From Branchinecta lynchi (Eukaryota; Arthropoda; Branchiopoda; Anostraca; Branchinectidae), in NCBI GenBank assembly GCA_023053575.1, contig JAKZAP010000003.1, forward strand, positions 6,114,561 through 6,178,560: 64,000 nt of DNA. Direction: 5' to 3'. Under the pieces are notes generated by a model. The model worked only from the letters and a program-made list of their open reading frames with translations. It ran no database searches and was not told the origin of the DNA. Positions 41,706 through 53,639 of the stretch are shown here, piece by piece (position 1 is the first letter of the stretch; each line of letters opens with the position of its first letter). A program made the translations under genes and the position numbers.

Positions 41706-43135
41706 GGTATACCTTTACTTACGTTTTGGAATCCCAAAAATAAGCTGACTTTTCAGTAAAGCTTTGCTGAGCTTATCTTATGTTGTTTGTAATACATAAT
41801 AGAAGTCAGAACACAACAGTAGAGTTTAAACAATTCTAGAGTTTCTACAGAGGTGGTCATTAGAAGACTTTCCGGTAAAAACCTGAACAAAACTCCGGTA
41901 AAGCTTCACAAAATTTCGGTAAAATTCCGAAGCTGCACCCCCCCCCCCCCTTTATCAGGAAGGTATCGGGACACCCCTGGCTTTTACTCTAGCGACTTGC
42001 TCTGGGGTTACTACTTTGCCGTTTCAGAATCTTGTTGTACCTCCATTGAGTACTACCCTTTCTGGGTTATGGGTCCTGCACCGTGGTATTCGGGGTTGGA
42101 ATAGACTGTGGGGGTGGGAGGCTTGATCCAGGGTGAGGAGAAGCTGGGTTCCTTTAAGGATCTGTTGAAACTGATACTGTAACAGAAAAATGATTTTTAA
42201 TATAGTAGGTTTTGGTTTGCTGGATCCGGATTATTTGGTTTGCTTTTTGTTTGCATATGTACTCCCTGCCGTTCTTTTGTTTCTTATGTTTTTTTTTATG
42301 ATTTGTTGGTATCATGGTGCAGTAGATTAAACCTTCTTTAATGTTGAGTCACCCCCTTAGGACAGGTGAAAGCTTTAAGGGGTGGACACTGTTCTCATCC
42401 TGTTTTGGCAATAAATTCTCTATCCAGGGGTGGCCCGAAGGGGGGGGTGAGGGGGGGTGACTCACCCCCCCTGCCTTCTGTTAAGTCGTATCAGTCGTTT
42501 ATTTTGGCCTCGCCGAGGTCCTGGGCATTCATTTTAATAAAAAATAATCCGAGTCGTTTAATTTTTTTTAAAATTTTGTCTCTGCACAGCTTCAGTCGTA
42601 AGCCAGTCCCCGAAGAAGTCGTTTAAACCAGGTTTGTAATCCGATAGGTCGCATACATGATTCATGGGGGCAGCAATGCGGCTACCTGTTCTATTCCCAT
42701 GGGATTTGGATCTGCCTAACTTCGGTCTTTCAGATTTTAGCCTGTCAAAATTACAATAGGTTAGTAAGGTTAGTTGTTAAAGTGAAGTCTGACTGGTAAC
42801 ATCGAAATACCTTATAGACCAAAAGCGAAAGACAAGGTTATGTGCATTGATTTTTGGTCATCTTTGGCTACAAATGAAAAAAGAAGGAATAGAATTTTTA
42901 AACAGAACGGAAAAGCCATCAGAAATCAAATGACAGGAGACCCGCGAAACAAGTGTGCACAGAACAGATCGAAAAATGTCGATTACAAAGAGAGGTTGAG
43001 GTAGGAACAGCGCTTCACCCGAAATTCGTTTCCCAGGACAGGAGGGGTTCCGCAGACGCTGGAATAGCTCATTCTAGTCGGGAGGTAAATTTTTGGCCTC
43101 TATGCTAGCAGAGGCGTTACTATCAAAATGTTTGC

Positions 43136-43161
43136 GGGGGGGGGGGGGGGGGGGGGGGGGG
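43136..43161. repeat. G26 homopolymer
   Basis: An uninterrupted run of 26 G in a nidogen intron, with G/A-rich sequence after it. Confidence 0.95.
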
Positions 43162-44778
43162 AGAGGAGCAAAAATATTCGTTCAGCCAAAGCTGACTGCG
43201 AATCGTATGTATCACTGCTGACTGCGAATCATAGCACTACCAAATATGGGAGGAGCAAGGTATTTACCGACTGGCTGGTAATTTTTTCCGTCTTTTTTTT
43301 GCGAAAAATCGACTGATTTAAAGAAAACCGACCGTTTTTAAGAAAAATACTTTCTTTTTACGAAAAATCACGAAAAATCTATTTTTTACCGGCTAGCCGA
43401 CAACGTCGGGGTAGAGGGGGGTGGTGCATCCACTCCCCCACCCTACGGGACGCCCCTGTATGCTAGTGTTAAAGCACATCTGAAAAGACTTCGTAAAATT
43501 CAGGACACTCATACAACTCGAAAATGATCTCTTTTATGTTTAAGATATTCTAAAAGCGAACTTCTCGTCTTCATTTGCTGTGTATACAGCATCTTCTGTC
43601 GCGTAGAATCAAATTCTGCAAACCAGTTTTAAGTTGCAATTCTTCAGATGTAACTCACTGTAGCTTTACCTGCTTTGCTTTTCGGCATGAACGTACAGTG
43701 TGTCGAGTGACAAATAAAATGGTACACGGTACTTTCATTATGAAACAAAAGTACATCAAATCACCCGGAAAAAACGCAACTCAAGTCTCGTCGGTGAACC
43801 TGGTGTCTTTTTCTATATCTGTAAACTCCTGTCAGGCCAAGACAAAAAGTTCGTTACGTCCGTAAATCCGGATTTTTTTTTTTTTAACGCACTGGCAAAT
43901 CTGTTTTCCTCGTTCCGTTTCTGAGGAAGTGTGTTCTGAACGTGAAAATTACTTTTTTTTTGCTATTATTTCGGAGCAAATCTACTTTCTTTTCTATGGG
44001 CTTTATTTTGTCACTTTTTCGATGGACAGAGGCGTGATTTCGTATATATTCTTAATTTTTCATTGGGATGGCAAAATGACGCTCTGCTCCTCGGCTTACG
44101 TCCATAAATCGGGATTTTTGTTCAGGAATGACTTTTTTTGTTTTAATACGGAACAAATCTACTTTGTTTTCTGTGGTCACTATTCTGTCACTTTTTTCGA
44201 CGGTCAGATTTGTTATTTCAAACCTGTTTTTTCCTTTTCAATGGGATTGCAAAAGGACGGTCTCCTCCTCGGCGTTTCACAAAATTTCGCCTGTGGCACA
44301 TTTCATAGTATTCTCTACTTAGAGGAACGGTGTGTCATTTACTTGGCGATTAGGCTTGGAACTTTTTAGATTTGAAACACATTAGAGGCTGGCTAGAATC
44401 TGTCTAGACAAAGGCAGATTAAAAAAAAATCGCCTGCGGCGCTTGCTTTTGTCCCGGGTACAGGCGTTGAAAGCTTTCCTCTTATACGAAAGTTGAAATG
44501 TAAAGCTGAGGCTATGAAGGTATGTATACAAAAATTTGATTACAAGAATAATTTCAGCTGATGAATTGCAGCTAGTTTTACACCGGCTCTATTATTTGTT
44601 GGTGGGGAATCTGCGCCATTGCGGCATAGTCGCAACAGTTCATTTTTGTTGGTACCTGCGAGTCGTATATTACGATCCATGAGTCGTTGAAATGAGGGGT
44701 CTCACCCCCCCTGGCCTGAGTGCTTCGGGCCACCCCTGTCTCTATCTCTCTCAAAAGGGGGAAATTGGTTTATACGGC

Positions 44779-44805
44779 GGGGGGGGGGGGGGGGGGGGGG
44801 GGGGG
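44779..44805. repeat. G27 homopolymer beside a splice donor
   Basis: 27 consecutive G on the plus strand, i.e. poly-C in the nidogen pre-mRNA, starting about a dozen bases after the 5' splice site at 44817. Confidence 0.95.
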
Positions 44806-44817
44806 TAGGTAAGTTAC

Positions 44818-45134
44818 CTCATTACACTGGCACTTGTAGGTGAAAGAATACGCATCATACAGACATTGTGCATTCTTTCCACAATCATTGATCACGTGAC
44901 ATCCTGGCCGAATCGAATCACAGCTGAGGCCATCTCCCGAGTATCCGTGTAAACAAACGCATCGGCTTGTATTAGTTATTCTATCCTGCTGGCAGGTGGC
45001 ATGGCGATGACAATTGTTAAAAATGGCACAGTTGACGTCTGATTGACGTTCAGGACTGGGAGGATGGGGGTAGTCATCGGAAATTTCGTTGTAGGCTGGG
45101 GGGTCATCGGTAGAAACCTCAAGGATTGACAAGC
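44818..45134 (-). CDS. NID: Nidogen exon, acidic linker and EGF-like modules
   Basis: Acceptor TCGTATAG, donor GTAACT. Encodes an acidic Pro-rich linker (STDDPPAYNEISDDYPHPP), one complete EGF (CAIFNNCHRHATC...CVCLHGYSGDGLSC) and most of a second (CHVINDCGKNAQC...CQCNE), finished by the exon at 36824-36980. Confidence 0.93.
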
Positions 45135-46076
45135 CTATACGATAAAATTGTTAATGAAAATAATGAGATACAAATGAAGAAAAAGTGCTGTTTGCTAAAT
45201 ATGAACATAATAATCTTATTTACCGATCAACCAATTACAACAAGAAGACAAATAACGGGTAAAATATGAAGAAAAGGAAAAAGACAAGAGAATTAATAAA
45301 CAGACGGATCAAACAGTGTTGAGACGATTGGAGAACAATTTTGACTGGCGTTAAATTTTGCAGAAAAAAGGCATAACGCAGTGAAAAACTCCTTGATTGT
45401 GTAGTCGTACGAAAAAGTTGCATTATTGATATGTAATGGTATAATACTTTGATTTAGCATGCCTCCGACTGGGTTAATCTTCAGTAGTAGAATCCGATAG
45501 CATCCAATCTTGATATAGTAGCATCCAGTTTTCGACCTAATTCTCGAAAATTTTTCATTGGGAAGTAAGTAACTAAATAATTTATTTATAAGCGCCATTT
45601 TGAAAGCTGAGTAAGTGAAGAAAATATAACAAAGAAAAGTGTGGTGGCATGAGGTGCTCGAAAGTTTTACCGGATCTGTTTTCCGCCCGAAAATAACGAT
45701 TCATCCCTTCAGTTTCTTTGCTTCGGAAACTTTGCGTAAAACGATGTATTTTATTTCGTGATGTTTAGATTTTCCTGTTAAAGGCTCTTGCTTAAGCCGT
45801 AGACGTCCAACAGAGTTGACTGAAAGGGTCTTCCTTTCAGCTGACTCTGTGCTTCACCTCCCGAGCGAACTCTTCCAATATGATAACGTTTAAGAAAAGA
45901 GTGGATTTGTTCGAATGGTTTACGAACGGTTTCGATATGTTCAGTGTCAGGACGTTAATTGCTCCTTAGTGATACACACTCACAAACTCACTGATATATA
46001 TGTTTCACTTCAAATCGCCACCGTGATCTGCTTAGAAAATGCCCTTTCAAAGACTCTGCCGCTAACATCAAGACTT

Positions 46077-46251
46077 GCACTGTAAAAAGTTTCTCCTATT
46101 AAGGATTCAAGTTAACTGCGTTTGTTATTGGGATTAATCTTATCTCTACTGGGATAAGATAAATCCGAATTAGAGATAGTGTTTTCTTAGTAGAGACAAG
46201 ATTAATCCCAGTAGCAAATACTGCAAGAACTTTTTTGTACGGTGTGCTCAG
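46077..46251. repeat. Foldback MITE with GGGATTAAT arms, copy 3
   Basis: Ends CACTGTAAAAAGTTTCTCC and AAGAACTTTTTTGTACGGTG are inverted repeats. TATTGGGATTAATCTTATC is partnered by GATTAATCCCAGTAGCAAA. The most complete of three copies. Confidence 0.7.
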
Positions 46252-48344
46252 CTCCTACTGACCACCTGCACATTTCCCGCTAGCAACCGTAGAGTCTTTG
46301 AAGCGCAATGTAAGGACTTATTATGGAACTTGGTTTGAATTACGTTTCAGCTCGGAAACAATATTCTTTTAAATCTGACTTGTGTTTAAAAGGTAGACCA
46401 GATAAGAACTTTAAAGTTGCCAATAACAAACATATGAGGACCCTTCGTAACATGCGTTTGAAGACAGAAATCCAGGTTTCGCTCGCGAAACACCAATGGA
46501 TTGACGAAGACTACTACATTCCAGTGCAGTGGGTGTCCTAACGCCACCGTTTGTTTTCCGCCACCTAGGAAATCTTGCATCATCAAGAGGATTAGGTGGG
46601 TCAGACGAAAGGGTCAGATATTTTGGTAGGTCTATCGCCACCGTATGTTTTCCGCCAACTCATTAGTACAAGTAGCGCAGGTAGCTGGTTCATGTAATTC
46701 CAGATCTAAATCCTTTAATGCGAAGAGGGGTTTACCGCCATCAACGCTATCTTTACATTAATCTTAGCTAATAGGAAAACTGAGCTTAATGTTTCAAATA
46801 ATTATTTATTTTAAGTCAAAATAAAGATACTGTACAACTTTAACAAACTCAAGGCCCCCAAACTATTCAAATTTCAAAAGGTGAGAAATCGCCAGCAGAA
46901 ATACTTCTCTTGAAGGCTTTTCTTCTTGATATGTAATTTTAACTTTCAGCTTCAATAGCCGTGATACTTAATCCGGTTGGCGCTCGACACCCCATCAGAA
47001 TATTAAGTCTGACAAGATTCGACCCTACCCTCTAATCCTCTTGGGGACGTAAAACGCGTAACGTTTTTTGAAAATTTGAATTCTCCGCGTGTGGGTGAGT
47101 TTTAGGTTGTATTGCAAGCAACGCAAATTCTGAACATTATTAGCCTACTATAGCCTCGAGTGAACAAAAAAATCCTTTCGATGGGTCAAAATATTTCAGT
47201 GCATAGAAACAGGCCTATAAGATGTAAAAATAAACTTCCTTGAAGTTAAACTTTGAGCACGGTATGCTTTCGGTCTAAAAAGTCCGTAGAGAGCTTTCTT
47301 TAGGTAGTAGACTACTTAATCTTCTTTGCTTGGTAGTACTTATTTGCTACTTTTGTAGGGAATTTTTCTTTAGTGAAATGGCAACTCTAGCCTACTATGG
47401 GAATGTGAAAATGACTACTTTTGTGACCCGTGCATTCAGTTTATAACAATACAATCCTTATCCAAAACCATCTTTTTCATTTGTGTCGAAGCATATGCTA
47501 TCTAGCGGCGGGCTCGGTAAATAGAATGGCAAAGAGATAGAATTAATCAAAATTTTCAAGGTGTTGCCACGGGTTGCAGAATACTATATATACAATAAAG
47601 CGATCAAGAACTCGCGACCGGTTCCTTACTAGCATAAAAGTTGAGAGGTATAATTATGAAGGTGATAAAGCGAGATTTCTCGTTGATAGTTGATGAAAAG
47701 GATCAAGTTTCATAGGTGCCAGAATGTCACTGTTTTTTTCAGCCAAAAGTCACAGGTTCGATCAGAAAAAGTGGCAACACTGAAGTTTTTATTTATGGAC
47801 TGTTTATTCAGAGCAATAACAAGAAAAAAGACTGTTAGCCGCCTTTTGGAGAGTACAGGAAATAAGCAAAAGTAAGCTGGTAGTAATGTTGTTTCAGCTG
47901 ACAAGTTGCATTTTCATTAGGAATGTGATTGTAACAAGGTATGTCCCAGGGTGGTTGGTTAGGAAAGCAAAATTTTTTTAAGTTTTGAAATTTTTTTCTC
48001 TAATGTTTTTCAGATTTTTTTTTCTGGATTATTTTTAGTGTTTTTTTTTATTTCTGAATGGGATGTCTTTTGTCTTTTTTTTTGGAGGTCAGGCTCTTCT
48101 TTTCAGTTGAGTAAAAGTGCTCCATGAACTTCTGCGGAGGTTGATACGGCTTCGTATCATCCTCTCTGGAAGCTGATACGATATAGTATCAACCTCTACA
48201 AAACTCATTGTCATGATATAACTACTGGTGACACATAGCAAGATATACACTACATACCTGGTTCGAGAAAAGTTATAGTTGGATATCTGGCATTAAAACG
48301 GTTTATAAATGAACTTGTTTGATTTTTGTTTGAAGTAATCTTAC

Positions 48345-48500
48345 CTGGGTTGAGTTCCCTGTAGACTTCCTCTTCTGATTCTTCACAAAATAAGCCGTCC
48401 CCTGTATACCCTGGATTGCAGTGGCAGCTGTACTTCCCCTCGATTTCGCTGTACTTACAGCTGGCATTGACGTCGCAATCGTCAAGGCTGCTACAGGAAT
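48345..48500 (-). CDS. NID: Nidogen exon, EGF-like module
   Basis: Acceptor CCTTTTCAG, donor GTAAGA. Encodes one EGF (CSSLDDCDVNASCKYS...CHCNPGYTGDGLFC) and an acidic tail. A second donor (GTATGT, exon end 48258) is also in frame and would add 29 residues. Confidence 0.92.
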
Positions 48501-48654
48501 CTGAAAAGGTGAAGTTCATGTTCATATTGATTTCTTTTTTCTTTAAGCCCCTTAAATTGTTCTTCATCTTAAGTTGTTGCTTAAAGTTTTGAACATCACT
48601 CTTCAGTTATTATTTCAGGTTTGTTCCTTCCCCAACGTTGACCCTGAACATTGA

Positions 48655-48735
48655 CAGCCTGACGAGGATCCTTGCCAAGGGGCCGAAATATCGCTGCCAA
48701 AGCATCGCAGCTGACGTATCCGTTTATGCATTATT
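48655..48735 (+). repeat. Interspersed repeat with hammerhead-like core
   Basis: CCTGACGAGGATCCTTGCC...GGGGCCGAAATATCGCTG, then GCTGACGTATCCG. Same family as 56302-56378, 31085-31195, 29370-29460, 28890-28975 and 63525-63610 (plus), and 30835-30940, 38420-38550, 49760-49860 and 63425-63510 (minus). Confidence 0.7.
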
Positions 48736-48999
48736 TGAATACATCACTCTTCAGTTTTGACCTTTCTTTCTTCTTTAATCCCTTGAACTGTTCACCTTAA
48801 GTTGTTGTTTAAGGTTTGGTAAGTCCCTCTTCAGTTTTGAAGGAATCGAATAAATAGTAATAATTATAATAATTACCTCAATTTGTACTTCGGAACGAGT
48901 AAGGTCTATGACGAATCTGTTATGCTCTGCTTGTGAAATGAATGAAAAATTAAGTTTCATTCCGATCGCTCCACTCTAAGCGTGTCACAAGATGTCCGG

Positions 49000-49365
49000 T
49001 TCCCCCTCCGACCCCCCCCCCCCCCGACACTCATCGGATCCGGTCTGAACTTGAAATGGTACATCCGAAACACGGGTTCTATCCAAATATCTAGTTTCAT
49101 TAAGATCCTATCACCCGTTCCAAAGTTCTACATATCTCGAGATTCCGGATCCCCCCTCCCTTCAAACCACCCACAATGGTCGGATCGTGTAAGTGGCTAT
49201 TTCCAAGCTAGTTTGGTCGGGTCCCTAATATGCCTGCCAAGTTTCATCGTCCTAGCGCATCTGGAAGTACCCTTATTTCGCGGTTACCAGACTGACCGAC
49301 AGACCGACGGAAAAGTGACCGGTAGGCCTATATGGCACTTGGCCGGAAGCAAGTGCCACAAAAAA
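49000..49365 (+). repeat. Solo copy of the 280-bp repeat unit with hairpin end
   Basis: Contains GGATCCGGTCTGAACTTGAA, AGTGGCTATTTCCAAGCTAG, TGCCTGCCAAGTTTCATCG and an ending ATATGGCACTTG...CAAGTGCCA that folds on itself. Relatives: tandem array at 53.7-55.8 kb and a piece at 28070-28225. Confidence 0.7.
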
Positions 49366-50640
49366 CTCACAGGAAACCCATGAATGAGAATGGATGGAAC
49401 GTTAAAAGTTGAAATGAAAAGCCAGCACATTTTGTATCTTGGATGTGAATACACTGAACCTGCTAAGGGATTATAAATCTGTTCATCTGGGCGTATAGTA
49501 TTGGCACTCAGAAATGACCAGGCAAGGAAAAGTTCACCCCGACGCAAAGAATTCGAGTTTCACCAAAAGCATGCAAAAGCTAATGATGCGAGGCTTAGGA
49601 AATATTCAGTTCCGGATTGTAAGGTCACTTCTGAAGAAAGCGCGCTATTCCGTGTGACTGATTTTTCGCCAATCGTTTACCGTTGTAGTTGCTAAATAGT
49701 TCGAACACGGAGGTGACAAAAAAGAGAGGTACCATACGTATTCAAACAATGCATAAAACGCCATGCTTTGGTAGCGATATTTCGGACCTTTTGGCAAGGG
49801 CACTCGTCCGGCTGTTGAACGTCAGGGACAAACGTTTGGAAAGAAACGAACCTGCAAGATATAACTGAAGCTTCTACCGAATATAAATATCCGATTCCGG
49901 GAAATGACTTTCGGATGCCACTGAAAAATCCGACCCGAACAAATCCGACCCGAACAAATCCGAGAGAATTATATGTTCATTCGAATAAAATTGATTAAAT
50001 GAATAGCGCAGCAAACAAGTATCGCGTTTTCATCGGGTCTTAAAGGACCCCTCTTGCTTATTTTGCCTTTTATAATGTACCTGGCTCCCACACAGAATTA
50101 TAAGCTTCTAAAAATCGCCACCTTTCTCCATTGTTTCATTTTCTGCCTACGAAGTTTTAGTGCTTTTTGGGCCTTGCCGAGTTTGCCCGGACCACAACGA
50201 AACGTTTGCAGGGATCTTCAGCGTCTGCTGACAACTCTTTCACACATAAGGATCTGAGAATCTTTTGTTTATTACTTCATTGATTTGCTTAGTTTTCGCA
50301 CTTTTTAACCACGGCGCGATCAGTTTCCAAATGTTTTGCGCCCAGCCGCCGCTAGCAGGATGGCTGGACATAGTCGACAAGCGCTAACAAGAAAATCGCT
50401 AATTTCACAATGAAAGTAATGGTATTTTCGAAAATGTTTTTTACTGGTCCTTTTCATAGAGAAAAAATCGTTTCTAGTAAGAGTTGTCCTTTAAGCCTAT
50501 CCTTAAGTGAATAAGTGACTTTCGATTCTCAGTCCTCTTCGGTAAATTTTAAGGTCGTAGGAATAATATAATGTAGGTTGTATGGGTCCTGCATCTCCAG
50601 GGCAATCTAGCAGGAGAGCAGTAGAAGATCATCCACTCAC

Positions 50641-50784
50641 CTGTACGACTGCAAATGGCTCCACTCCCTTTGTAGCCCTCGTTACAGATACAACTTGATG
50701 ACAAACTTTCATCATCATACATACAAGTTGCGTTCGCGTCACACATCTCAGGAGATTCGTCGCAGGATCTCCTCTCTCCGCGGT
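50641..50784 (-). CDS. NID: Nidogen exon, EGF-like module (most 5' seen)
   Basis: 48 codons. Acceptor TTCTCAG, donor GTGAGT. Encodes CDESPEMCDANATCMYDDES and CICNEGYKGSGAICSRT, one EGF-like module. Joins in phase 1 to the 48500 exon. No further upstream exon was recognised up to 64000. Confidence 0.9.
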
Positions 50785-52204
50785 CTGAGAAAAGAACTTT
50801 TCTCCTTATTCGAGTTCAAAAGTACCGCTTAGCAAGTATTATCAAGAAGAAATAAGGAGAGAATTGGAAACTCGCATAATTGTGCTCAGCATGTCAACAC
50901 ATGCTGAGGACAATTTTCCTCCATTTTGATTTACTGGGGGTGGAGCTGTGATGGTTCAAGACGAGCGTAGAGAATCTTAAAGCACAATGGACACTTCTAA
51001 TGCTTTACTTTGTATTAAATGCTTCACAAATAAACATTTCCGACTTCCTTTAGAAGGCGCCACGAAAATCGGCCGTTTTCTTGTTACGCCTCTCTGTCAT
51101 TTCGGCGATCCAAATCTTAGGTGCTGGCATATGGTAGCAGGAAATTCAAAAACTCTGAGCAATGCTTGATATAAAAGGATATATTTGAGATGTCACCAAA
51201 GTCAATCCGCAGATGCAGTTTACCTGATTGTTCTATAGCGTTTCATCAGAAGTGCCATGGCTTAAAGTACCTATTAAAAGTTTTTCATCGTGAAATAGTG
51301 TTGATTAGCTTGCTTGATTAGCTTGCTTTATAAAATGTACCAAAATATGCAATAAGCTTATAAAAAATAACACAGCTAAAAAAATCATTCAAAAATAAAT
51401 AACCTATTCAAATCTGAATCATGCAAGCGGATTTATGCATAAAATAAAGATCTACTAAGTATAATAAGAAACATCACTTTTATCTTTGTCCAAGCTAGTA
51501 AATTGAGCATGTACTGGCCCAAAAAATTACGCTTTGAAATATCACAGAGAGGAAACTGTTGAAAAAGCTGCTGATCTGGAGGGTAAGCATTGTTCCTAGG
51601 TTGTTACAGAGTGGGATTGGGGTAGTTTGACGTGCCCATTGAACTTTAAGCTTTAATCATTAGGAGGGTTGAGGGCTGCTCCGCGGAATTCTGATTAGTC
51701 TCTTAATTTTCATAAATCGTACTCTAAAAAGAATTTATTTTGATTGTCTTCCTATGGCAAAAAGATCGAACCCGCTCAATCCTGCGTGTTTGACAGTTAG
51801 GAGGAAATCATCGCAGAAAGCTTCAGGACCATAGGGGGATCTAAGGTATAAGGTTCGGTAAACAAGCGTTAAGTAACTAAACTAACCTTCGCTGGAAGGG
51901 GCATGTATGGCGATTTACCGTGATCCTAAACAGTGTTTGTGTCTCGAACAAGGTGTTTCCGCGGTCGTTTCTGTGACCCACAATATTTTTGTGGTTCGCT
52001 TTGTGGCTCGAAATCGACAGACTAATGTCATGGTGATTTTCAATTTTGTGGCTCAGATTTGACGGGAAAGTCAAATTTGGCAGCAATTAAAGCAAAAATA
52101 CTAAACTTAACTACTTCATAAAGTATAAAGACGTTAAACTGAGGATCCTGTTGGCACAGAACAGGAAGCATGTAAGCTGAAGTCACATTTATTGAGATTT
52201 TACC

Positions 52205-53116
52205 TTGACTTATGGAGTAGTTAAAGTGCACAAAACAGGTAGACCCCTTCGCCCAATAGTAGCAAACGTTCGAGCCCCAACTAAAAAATTAGACAGATTT
52301 CTAGCTTCGTTAATAAGGCCACTCCTAGATTCAGGGCCGCATTACATAAAAAATTCCATTGTTTTTTTCCAAGAGTTAAGAAAATACCCTGTCACCAAAG
52401 AAACGCAAAAAGCAAGCATTGATGCTGTATCTTTGTTCACCAGTCTCAGGAAAGATTTCACCCTGGATGCCCTAAAAGAAGCACTAGAGAACTATCCCGA
52501 ACTGTCAGACAAAACCCCCCTAACTGTAAGCCAAATACTAGATTGTTTTAAACTTGTTTGGGAATCAACATATTTCATCTACATGGGGCAATTCTACTGG
52601 CAGCATGAAGGAGCAGCGATGGGGAGCTCTATTTCGCAGGGACTCGCCGAATTAACGCTAAGGAAAATTGAAGAAATCGCTTTCAGTATCGCGCCGATGG
52701 TTCCAACTTTCTACAAACGTTATGTTGATGATGGTTTCACAGCATGGGAAGGCCAAAAAACAGACATTGTGAGTTTCGTTGACACTTTAAACCCAATTCA
52801 ACCGACTATCCAGTTCACCATTGAATTTGAAAATGATGCACAGAAGCTGCCGTACCTAGATGTTTTGATTGCTAACAGTGAAGGAAGTTTTGTCTGCTCA
52901 GTCTACAGAAAGCCCACCCACAACGATCGATACCTTCCATATGATTCTTACCAGCCAGAATATGTGAAACGCGGAGTAGTTATCTCACTAGTCGACCGAG
53001 CCATAAAAATTTGCGACAAAAATCTCCTAGATGACGAACTTTGCCACATTCGGGACGTCCTGTTTGGAAACAAATACCCCGTTCAACTGGTTGAACAGAT
53101 CATCGAAGACGACTGA
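52205..53116 (+). pseudogene. Penelope-like reverse transcriptase, 5'-truncated
   Basis: About 300 residues of RT without an ATG at the start (the frame opens at TTG). Motifs: YGVVKVHKTGRPLRPIV (finger region of Penelope-like elements), IDAVSLFTSL (A), GAAMGSSISQGLAEL (B), YKRYVDDGF (C, catalytic DD) and LPYLDVLI, VYRKPTHND. The stop at 53114 and a one-base frame change there separate it from its endonuclease domain. Truncated at its 5' side near 52200, so it should be inactive. Confidence 0.88.
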
Positions 53117-53592
53117 AGCTGCATTCATCCCCCAAAGATCCTGTAAGTTCTACTAGTAATGGTGAGGCCGAAGAAAAAAATGCCCGCGTTTACCTTCCGT
53201 ACGTCCGCGGAGTAACCGAAAAATTGTCCAAAAGTTTGAAAAAATACAACATCCAAGTCTTTCACAGAACCCAAAATACTTTGCTGTCCTACCTAAACTC
53301 CGGAAAAGATAAAGTCCCAAATCAGTACCAAAGAGGCATTTATTCAATACCTTGTGATTGCGGAAAGCGTTACGTAGGAAGGACAGAGAGAACTTTCGGA
53401 AAACGGCTTGCAGAGCATGAGCAAGAAATTGACCACGCCCTCTCCAACGGACACCGTCATAACTATACTTTCAAATCTGCACTAGCAGAACATATTTTCG
53501 AAAACCCATCCCATTCAGTATATTTTGAAAAGCCCAAATTCTTGCAACGTGCACCGGACTCCATCAAACCATTCGAGAAGCCGTTGAGATAA
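53116..53592 (+). pseudogene. Penelope-like GIY-YIG endonuclease domain
   Basis: Continues the RT after a one-base frameshift near 53105-53116; the linker (VYLPYVRGVTEKLSKSLKKY) lies in this frame. The nuclease has GIYSIPCDCGKRYVGRTERT, a GIY...YVG core with the Cys pair (CDC) typical of Penelope-like elements, then R and E of the GIY-YIG site (KRLAEHEQE). Ends at a normal stop. Confidence 0.88.
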
Positions 53593-53639
53593 AGAACAAG
53601 AGCTGAAAGCTCATATGGCACTTGTAAGAACAGTTAGCA

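Larger units (their letters stand above)
25220..50784 (-). other. NID: Nidogen (entactin) gene, C-terminal half
   Basis: Ten exons on the minus strand encode EGF-like modules, a YWTD beta-propeller and a final EGF-like tail, in the order of the basement-membrane glycoprotein nidogen, which links laminin and collagen IV. Every junction has GT...AG with matching phase (almost all phase 1), so the parts belong to one gene. The NIDO and G2F-type N-terminal domains are not seen and should lie beyond 50784, to the right. Introns are long (up to about 7.8 kb) and filled with transposons. Confidence 0.92.

Noticed and set aside
44770..44817. Proline-rich C-terminus on the EGF reading frame
   Set aside because: It is read-through past a good splice donor into the poly-C tract of the intron.
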